The translations under genes and the position numbers were made by a program. From an uncultured Steroidobacter sp. (lineage in GTDB: Bacteria; Pseudomonadota; Gammaproteobacteria; Steroidobacterales; Steroidobacteraceae): 64,000 nt of DNA. The stretch spans positions 1-64,000 of the forward strand of contig NZ_CALFXI010000058.1 of assembly GCF_937958065.1 (NCBI RefSeq), in the 5' to 3' direction. The notes under the pieces are model-generated. The model had not been told where the DNA came from. It did not search any database and saw only the letters and a list, made by a program, of their open reading frames with translations. This document shows, one piece after another, positions 62,450-64,000 of this stretch (positions are counted from its first letter, which is position 1; each line of letters begins with the position of its first letter).

Positions 62450-63598
62450 ATGAGCAACACCGATCGACGCACTTTTCTGCAATCCGCCGGCCTGGCAGGG
62501 ATCGCTTCCTCCATGTCATCGACCGCGCTCGCGCAGAGCACGCCCGCGCGCGAAAAAGCAAAGACCGAGCCGCCCGCGAGCAAACATTCCATTCGCTTCG
62601 GCGTGATCGGCCTCGATCATGCGCACATTTACAGCATGACCGCCGCCGTGCAACGAGGCGGTGGCCAGCTGGTGGCCGTTTACGGCTCGGACCCGAAACA
62701 GATCGCCGATTTTCGCGCGAAGTTCGGCGACGTGAAGGTCGCACGCAGCGAACACGAGATCATCGAGGACAAGTCCATTCAGCTGATTGCCGGTGCGCCC
62801 ATTCCCGATCAGCGCGCACCGCTCGGCATTCGCGCCATGCGAGCGGGCAAGGATTACCTGGCGGACAAGCCCGGCATCGTCACGCTGGAACAGCTCGCCG
62901 AGGTACGCCGGACGATCGAGGCAACCGGTCGAAAATTCGCGATCATGTATTCGGAACGATTGGAAGTCCGCTCGGCCGTATATGCAGGCGAGCTGATTCG
63001 CCAGGGTGCGATCGGTCGCGTCATTCAGACCGTCAATCTCGCGCCTCATCGCGTGAATGCGCCGTCGCGCCCGGACTGGTTCTGGGACAAGGCGCGCTAC
63101 GGCGGCATCCTCACCGATATCGGCTCGCATCAGGCCGATCAGTTTCTGTACTACACGAACAGCACCCAGGCGCGCGTCGTCGCGGCCCAGACGGGCAACC
63201 TGGCGCATCCCAACCATCCGAAGTTCGAAGACTTCGGCGACATGATGGTGACCGGCAACGGCGGCACCGGCTACGTGCGAGTCGATTGGTACACGCCGGA
63301 CGGCTTGAGCACCTGGGGCGACGGGCGTTTGTTCATCCTGGGCACCGAGGGCTACATCGAGCTGCGCAAATACATCAACGTCGCATCGGGGTTGTCGGGA
63401 GGCGATCACCTGTACATCGTCGATCGCAAACAGGCGCGCTACATCGATTGCAAGGACGTGGCCCTGCCGTTCGGGCCGCAATTCGTCACCGACATCGTCG
63501 AACGCACGCAGACGGCGCAGGACCAGAAACAGGCGCTGCTGGCCGCCGAGCTGGTGCTGACCGCGCAGAGGGACGCCACCCGCCCGACCCTGAGCTGA
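62450..63598 (+). CDS. Tat-exported Gfo/Idh/MocA family oxidoreductase
   Basis: A 382-residue NAD(P)-dependent oxidoreductase with a Tat signal, DRRTFLQSAGLAGIASSM. Rossmann part (IRFGVIGLDHAHIYSMTAAV, LVAVYGSDPKQIADFRAKFG), the conserved GKDYLADKPGIVTLEQLAEV with the dinucleotide Lys, and the C-terminal fold with GGILTDIGSHQADQFLYYT, VRVDWYTPDGL and FILGTEGYIELRKY. It probably oxidises or reduces a sugar at C3, in tandem with the DUF1080 protein. Export of a nicotinamide enzyme suggests tightly bound cofactor. Confidence 0.88.
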   Translation: MSNTDRRTFLQSAGLAGIASSMSSTALAQSTPAREKAKTEPPASKHSIRFGVIGLDHAHIYSMTAAVQRGGGQLVAVYGSDPKQIADFRAKFGDVKVARSEHEIIEDKSIQLIAGAPIPDQRAPLGIRAMRAGKDYLADKPGIVTLEQLAEVRRTIEATGRKFAIMYSERLEVRSAVYAGELIRQGAIGRVIQTVNLAPHRVNAPSRPDWFWDKARYGGILTDIGSHQADQFLYYTNSTQARVVAAQTGNLAHPNHPKFEDFGDMMVTGNGGTGYVRVDWYTPDGLSTWGDGRLFILGTEGYIELRKYINVASGLSGGDHLYIVDRKQARYIDCKDVALPFGPQFVTDIVERTQTAQDQKQALLAAELVLTAQRDATRPTLS

Positions 63599-63837
63599 AA
63601 ATTGGCCTGACCACGTTAGCGATCCCAACACCGCATTGACAGGCTCGCCCGGCTGATCTAACAATCCACTGGTCAGGCCACTTTCCCATGCCGAAGGTGG
63701 CCCGGTCAGGGGGAATCTCCGGTCAGCGATGTCGCTTCGAAAGGCGGCACGGCCGCGCTCGCCCGCGGCAAACCACAACTTCCTCCTGAAGCGATTCGGC
63801 CCTGCACGTCGTGGTCCACGAACTGGGAGGAGCTGAA
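63599..63837. promoter_or_regulatory. Control region of the fifth receptor with three related 11-mers
   Basis: TGGCCTGACCA (63603-63613), its inverted counterpart TGGTCAGGCCA (63670-63680) and a related TGGCCCGGTCA (63698-63708) occur within 106 bases. Each resembles a GntR/FadR-type operator TGGYC-N-GRCCA. No gene is seen in the 239-base gap. The receptor has GGAGG 7 bases before its ATG. Confidence 0.5.
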
Positions 63838-64000
63838 ATGGCAAGCATCACGTCGGCCAGCGCGGGAGTGTTGTCTTTGTGTCTGAGCACCGCCGCCTTC
63901 GCCCAGCAAACATCCGGCGAAGGTCAGCTCGAAGAAGTCGTCGTCACCGGCTTTCGCGAGAGTCTCGAAGTCTCGCTCGCGGCCAAGCGCGATTCGGTGA
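63838..64000 (+). CDS. TonB-dependent receptor, 5' part (cut by the window edge)
   Basis: The first 54 codons of a receptor: a signal peptide (SAGVLSLCLSTAAFAQQT) and the TonB-box region QLEEVVVTGFRESLEVSLAAKRDS, the same motif as in the earlier carbohydrate-type receptors. ATG 63838 follows GGAGG. The gene continues beyond 64000. It follows the 3-keto-glycoside genes, 239 bases apart, with three operator-like elements between. Confidence 0.85.
   Translation, partial: MASITSASAGVLSLCLSTAAFAQQTSGEGQLEEVVVTGFRESLEVSLAAKRDSV

Noticed and set aside
1..64000. CRISPR arrays, insertion sequences, integrases or rRNA genes
   Set aside because: No regularly spaced repeats, transposase or integrase motifs or rRNA signatures were seen on either strand.

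Overview
The window is about 64 kb of high-GC, densely coding bacterial chromosome without insertion sequences, phage genes, CRISPR arrays or rRNA. The mix suggests a gammaproteobacterium related to polysaccharide-degrading Steroidobacteraceae: five TonB-dependent receptors (the last cut by the right edge), many glycoside hydrolases, a FecI/FecR relay, a red-type RuBisCO operon, DUF5924/DUF2914 and DUF3750 proteins and a selenocysteine locus. The taxonomic placement is inference, not a database result.

Region 1 (1-10 kb) is housekeeping and stress: a GH15 glucoamylase/trehalase-like enzyme, a DUF4197 lipoprotein, a degenerate protein kinase fused to a TonB-like C-terminus, a YciI protein, a minus-strand set (DUF6766 membrane protein, cation diffusion facilitator, PEBP protein, double PRC-barrel protein) and a TrhO-RluA fusion acting on RNA. 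Region 2 (10-19 kb) is a plant-polysaccharide locus: GH31, a TonB-dependent receptor and a secreted GH5 on the minus strand, and a GH43 lipoprotein on the plus strand, with LacI-type palindromes between them. The enzyme set fits xyloglucan or a related hemicellulose. Region 3 (19-26.5 kb) holds a PAS chemoreceptor, a DUF5924/DUF2914 membrane protein, an FG-GAP protein and a second receptor.

Region 4 (26.5-29.2 kb) is the selenocysteine locus: selA-selD overlap by ATGA, and a previously unlisted tRNA-Sec gene (selC, 29116-29209) lies just upstream on the opposite strand. selB and selenoproteins are not in the window. Region 5 (29.2-39.3 kb) is mixed: an Lrp regulator facing an ornithine cyclodeaminase, a receiver domain without its phospho-acceptor, a STAS-like protein, an FAD oxidoreductase, a K+ channel with RCK domains, remnants of an AraC regulator and an ECF sigma factor, and a C39-peptidase ABC exporter with its HlyD partner but no visible cargo peptide.

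Region 6 (39.3-48.1 kb) is a compact Calvin-cycle operon, cbbL-S-X-F-P-Z(gph)-T, with divergent cbbR and a perfect inverted repeat in the shared promoter region. The organism probably combines CO2 fixation with polysaccharide use.

Region 7 (48.4-53.2 kb) is a receptor - exported flavin amine oxidase - exported RidA operon, possibly for periplasmic amine oxidation with imine clean-up. Region 8 (53.3-64 kb) carries a GH27 enzyme, a FecI-type sigma factor, FecR, an STN-containing receptor, a DUF3750 lipoprotein, a VOC protein, a double DUF1080 (3-keto-glycoside hydrolase-like) protein, a Tat-exported Gfo/Idh/MocA oxidoreductase and the start of a fifth receptor. A shared two-part promoter-like element lies before both GH27 and the sigma gene.
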